Assembly: GCA_036023115.1 (NCBI GenBank)
Contig: JAYKKT010000040.1
Coordinates: 5,367,001 to 5,431,000 of the forward strand
DNA length: 64,000 bases
Origin: Brasenia schreberi
Taxonomy: Eukaryota > Streptophyta > Magnoliopsida > Nymphaeales > Cabombaceae
Reading direction: 5' to 3'
Below, piece after piece: positions 59,778-64,000 of this stretch. The position numbers and the translations under genes are program-made. The notes below the pieces were generated by a model, which was given only the letters and a program-made list of their open reading frames with translations, was not told where the DNA came from and searched no databases. The number at the start of each line of letters is the position of its first letter. Positions within the stretch are counted from its first letter, which is position 1.

Positions 59778-61833
59778 GATGGAGATTAGGGATCATGACA
59801 ATATTTCCTCAATTTGTGGATCAGACCCGACCCAACGATCTGAATGGTTGGGTATTACTCGGCAGCCTGCTTGAACCGCAATTCAAACCATACATATCTA
59901 TAAACCAACCCCTTTTTGCTATGTGGCCCAAATCTGCTTAGTGCGCAATCAAACAGGTACCTTCCGTGTGCAATGGTATCCAACATATCAACAAGGACGT
60001 CAATTAATCAATGGCATTTGGAGAGTACAATTCATGACCTGTTGTGCCTAAAGCTTCAGTCATATGATTATAACAATTAATAAAGCTACAATTTTATAAT
60101 AGTTTACATATATCAATAACTTGATTCAAGAATAACCGAAACCGCCGTGAAATTGACGATTCTGGAACCATAACCGGAATCGGTCCCAAACCTGGGTTTA
60201 GGCAAATCCCTATTAACTTACAACTGGGTTCGAAACCCCGACCTATAATGTGTCCTATGCTTTATTAATTGATTGTACCCCTTTTGAGTAAGAACTTTGT
60301 TTGCGAGACGAACGCATTCTCGGGTTTATGGGAGCCCATGAAAGAGCCACAGTCTTGGTTGAATGAGCCAAGTCTTTTGTGCATGCTCCGCCATGCACTT
60401 TCGTAGTAGTGATGAGCTCTCTTAGCGGAGATTAAAGAATTATAGAGAACCTTGTATATGCTAGTACACTTAGGTGTTAGTATACTTAAACATATTTCAA
60501 CCATTCGTATTGAAATTATAGATGGTTCAAATTTAAAAACAAAAAGTGAGACTGAGAATGATCTAAGATGGATGATTGAGATTTGTTTGAATATAACCGT
60601 AGCATTTATCAGGTTGTCCATTATTATATGCAAACCAAAATCAAAATCATGCCTAAAGGTCGTGTTCTTCTAGTAAACTAGCACACCAAGGAACAAGGGT
60701 GGTATCGTTCATTTGGCTCGTTACGAGCCATAGTATAAGCTCCATCCCTATTGTGTATTTTTGTGGTCAGCATATTAAGTGATTGTATTTGGTTTAACAA
60801 GATTAAATGTCAAAATATGCAAAAAGAGCAGTAGATCACTTGGCTAGGTCTCGACTCATGAGTTGCGGGTCATGAGTTCAATACCCTGGGCGTGCATCTG
60901 GCTTCAACAACAAAGAAAAACTGCTGCAATGTAGTCTGGAGTGCCATTATACTATTAAAACGAAGGAAAATTTTAAACTTAGGTCAAGAGCTGGAGTGAT
61001 TGCACGTTTGCATATTGATCAATTATTTAAAGAGGACGTAGGGATGGCCTACTCTTTAGGCCACAATGACTTAAATCTATCAAACCAAACCCATGATGGT
61101 CCATCGACGGCAGGCACCAAATGATGAAACTTACCGAGCACAGCCAAATAATGCTCCTCTCCAAATCGTGCATGAGAACTTAGGCTTGGGTAACTGTAAA
61201 TATAATTTTACATGCATGCATGCACACTCGTTATATATAGAGAGAGAGTGTGTGTTTAGTCATCAGCGCTCATTCGTGCTCTAACTAAGGATCTCAAAAG
61301 TTCAATCGGCGAGATGAACAATTGAGATTCATATTTTAAAAGTAAAAAAATATCATATACAATAAATGTATGAAGAAAAAAAAGTATCAACATATTTTTT
61401 TTAATTTTAAAATTTGAATCTTAATAGCCAGTCTTGTCGATCGAACGGTTGAGATCTTATTTTTAAGCATTTAATTGTGAGTGCATGTACTAATCTCTCT
61501 CTATATCTATATATCCATATACATACCTATCTTCTTACTTTTAAGAAGAATGTGTATAATAAGAATATCTTTTATATTTTTTAAATATTTTATAAATTTT
61601 TAAATAATACTCATACTTTTAAAAGTAAAGAATAAATATATAAATATGTCATACATATATAAATATATCTATATATAGATATATAGACATACATCCATTA
61701 CTTTTTTGTAAGATGAGTACAATGTACAAAAAAACTTAGATTTAAAAAAGGATGAAAATAATATATTATATTTATGTTCCTCAAAAAGTAATGGTAGAAG
61801 ATCAACGAGCAGCGATAGTGATAAACAAGATCC

Positions 61834-61953
<120 letters not shown>

Positions 61954-62288
61954 ACATTAGTATTAATAAATGTATTGACTCAACCACTAACGAACGGTGC
62001 ATTAGTATTGATAAATATATATATTGGCTGGGGTTGCATTGACCCAAAGCCGTTCAAGTCGAACCTCGGTTTTGGAAAATGGCCCGGAATACAAGAAAGG
62101 TATTGACCCGAACCCGTCTGCCCCTCCTACCCTTCGCAGATAAACACGCTCCGATCCCCTTCTTTTGATGGAGTTTGCGAGAAAATCGGGTTTTGGGGGT
62201 TTATGGGTGAGGATAGCATCTCAGGATAAACCCTCCTGTGGAAACATAAGCTTCAAGATGGGAGAATTCGAGTGAATCAGCCGTCTCC

Positions 62289-64000
62289 ATGATCATGGTA
62301 TCCTCTCTCTATTCCCCTCTTTCTGTAAACCACTGGATTGGGCTCAAAGAGACTCACAGATGGCCTCCTGAACACCAAATTTTGAAGTCTTATCTGAAGC
62401 ATCCTGTTGTTACTCCATCAAGAAGGGGAACGAAACAATCCATCTGTTGCGTCTTCCTTTTCCCTGAACTTCATTTTGTAGCGGGAAATCCAATACCCAA
62501 ATGGAGAAACCTCACCAGTGACCCCTTTTCAACAATGGCCCTGCGGAGAAACATTGTGGCGTTCGCCGGAAGGAGCAAGAAGAAGCCCGGCGGCCCGCCG
62601 TCCGGCCGAATAGAAGGAAACGCGGAAGTAAGGAGGGAAGCGAAGAAGAACGCGCGTAAGCGGAGTCGGAGAATCGCCGAGAATTACTTCTTCCGGAAGA
62701 ATGATCCTGACAAGAACTACGCCGACGAATTCACCGAGGAAGAGCTCGAGATGATCGGCCTCGGTTACGACCGCCAAGTTCGATTTATGGACCAGAACGA
62801 CCCCGCGTTGCGCCATCCTCATGATTGGTACAAGTACGGCGAGTTTGGCCCCTACTCGTGGCGAGGAGTGGTCGTCGGCGACCCGATTCGTGGCCGGTTT
62901 TCGGACGAGCGGGTGAGCATAATCTCTTCGGTGAAAGACCACGATGAGTGGGAACAAATCGAGCAATTCGACATGGTGAACGATTACGGCCAGCGTTTAA
63001 GCCAATTGGATGAGACTATTGGATTGAAGTATTTCTGGGTCTTCGTTAGGCATCCGCGATGGAAACAGAGCGAATTGCCGTGGGAACAATGGACTCTGGT
63101 TTCAGAAGTCGCACTCGAAACGGGTGAGAAGAGATTGAACAAATGGAATTTGATGGGTAGGCTCGGAAACAAAACGAGGGCTTTGATCACTCAATGTGCA
63201 GCTTGGATGAGACCTGATATTCTGTATGTGAAGAGGCCAGTTTTCCAATGTAGATTTGAGCCTCAGGATGAGTTCTTTCAATTGCTTGGCCCCTTGCTTG
63301 ATCCTGAAACAGAGGAAAATTACATGTTTGAGGTGAAACTTGAAGATGGTAGGAGAGAGATTTGTACTTACTTTGGTGGATTGTGTAAGATTGTGAGAGC
63401 AAACCCCAAAGCATATGTAGATGATGTGGTCAAGGCATATGAAAAGCTTGATAATGAGAGGAAATCTTTGTGCTGGGAATTCTTATTGTCAAACCATCCT
63501 GTGCCTCTCTTGCATCCTTATACCAGAGAGTGGAAAGCCAAGTTAGAGGAAATGGAGCTTGGTTGCGACGCGAATGACGAAGGCGATGAGGAAACAGACC
63601 AGACGAATTTTACAGATTGGATAGAAGACGATGATGATGATGAAGATGGTGTTATAGATGTTGACGGTGAAGGAGAGACGAATGGAGATGATGAATTGGG
63701 GAATAAGCAAGAGGCTCTCGCAGCCGAGGACACAGAACAGTATTGGGAGGAAGAGTTTGAGAAAGCCATTAGAGACCCCAAAGCCATGGAGAACCTGGTT
63801 GAGAAGAGTATGAAAATGAACAGTAAGATTTACAAGAGGCAAATGGAGTGGATGAATGGCAGATCTAAGTCTCCGACGCCGAACGCCATAGAGGAGAAGG
63901 AAATTGTTGCTGAAAAGGAGAGTGAAGTTCAGCAGAGTGCATCAGAGTGGGAAGATGTGGGTTACGGAAGGATGAAAGTTAAGAAAAGCAGGATCCCACC
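62289..64000 (+). CDS. Long single-exon protein, probably organelle-targeted, 3' end outside the window
   Basis: The frame is open from the ATG at 62289 (in-frame TAA upstream near 62247) to the window end, at least 570 codons. The first ~80 residues are rich in Ser, Arg and hydrophobic residues with few acidic ones, like a plastid or mitochondrial targeting peptide; the inner Met at 62535 (MALRRNIVAFAG) is an alternative start. A basic stretch follows (AKKNARKRSRR), then a well-formed globular part with YKYGEFGPYSWRGVVVGDPI, GLKYFWVFVRHPRWK, WNLMGRLGNKTR and FLLSNHPVPLLHPYTREWK. A very acidic region (about residues 440-475, DDDDDED) leads to YWEEEFEKAIRDPKAMENLV. Codon use and domain-like order make this a real gene. 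I do not recognise the family with certainty and assign no function. Confidence 0.85.
   Translation, partial: MIMVSSLYSPLSVNHWIGLKETHRWPPEHQILKSYLKHPVVTPSRRGTKQSICCVFLFPELHFVAGNPIPKWRNLTSDPFSTMALRRNIVAFAGRSKKKPGGPPSGRIEGNAEVRREAKKNARKRSRRIAENYFFRKNDPDKNYADEFTEEELEMIGLGYDRQVRFMDQNDPALRHPHDWYKYGEFGPYSWRGVVVGDPIRGRFSDERVSIISSVKDHDEWEQIEQFDMVNDYGQRLSQLDETIGLKYFWVFVRHPRWKQSELPWEQWTLVSEVALETGEKRLNKWNLMGRLGNKTRALITQCAAWMRPDILYVKRPVFQCRFEPQDEFFQLLGPLLDPETEENYMFEVKLEDGRREICTYFGGLCKIVRANPKAYVDDVVKAYEKLDNERKSLCWEFLLSNHPVPLLHPYTREWKAKLEEMELGCDANDEGDEETDQTNFTDWIEDDDDDEDGVIDVDGEGETNGDDELGNKQEALAAEDTEQYWEEEFEKAIRDPKAMENLVEKSMKMNSKIYKRQMEWMNGRSKSPTPNAIEEKEIVAEKESEVQQSASEWEDVGYGRMKVKKSRIP

Noticed and set aside
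62529..62966. 145-codon minus-strand frame
   Set aside because: It is the GC-rich antisense of the real gene starting at 62289.

Overview
This is nuclear DNA from a flowering plant. The evidence is spliced genes with GT-AG introns, a golgin of the plant GRIP type, a plant cis-prenyltransferase, a cluster of potato inhibitor I genes with signal peptides, and a heavy load of plant transposons (copia, RTE, hAT, MULE-like, SINEs). I cannot name the species.

Layout. 1-6.4 kb holds no intact gene, only a hAT-type MITE with a perfect target-site duplication (TSD), a decayed 5S-derived SINE and L1-type LINE scraps. 6.4-7.3 kb (minus) is a DHDDS-like cis-prenyltransferase. 8.3-11.6 kb is repeat remnants. 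11.7-36.3 kb (minus) is one gene. I assembled it from 21 short exons whose phases all agree into an 801-residue coiled-coil protein ending in a GRIP domain. Its introns host a hAT inside a hAT, a MULE-like element carrying a DC1-domain gene fragment, an RTE retrotransposon with a perfect 14-bp TSD, a 130-bp RTE stub with a perfect 15-bp TSD, and two 5S-rRNA-headed SINEs. 38.8-45.9 kb is a dead Ty1/copia element with a recent 1.42-kb internal tandem duplication. It sits in the intron of a potato inhibitor I pseudogene.

46-58.8 kb is the inhibitor cluster: one pseudogene and three intact two-exon genes, all on the plus strand, sharing the intron position and phase but differing at the predicted reactive-site residue (Arg, Glu, Thr). 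A short upstream box occurs seven times across this region, more often than there are genes. Between the genes lie a 1-kb tandem duplication of RTE-derived sequence with a patchwork junction, a tRNA-Gly(GCC)-like sequence with a damaged acceptor stem, tRNA-like SINEs and long TA tracts. 62.3-64 kb (plus) opens a long single-exon reading frame that runs off the window; it looks like an organelle-targeted protein that I cannot name.

The housekeeping genes (prenyltransferase for dolichol synthesis, golgin for Golgi tethering, the 62-kb gene) look unrelated in function. The inhibitors form a defence-type array shaped by local duplication, decay and transposon insertion. I found no clearly new molecular system. 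The most interesting points are the inhibitor cluster's reactive-site diversity, the 5S/RTE chimeric SINEs, and the two duplications with inserted filler at their junctions.
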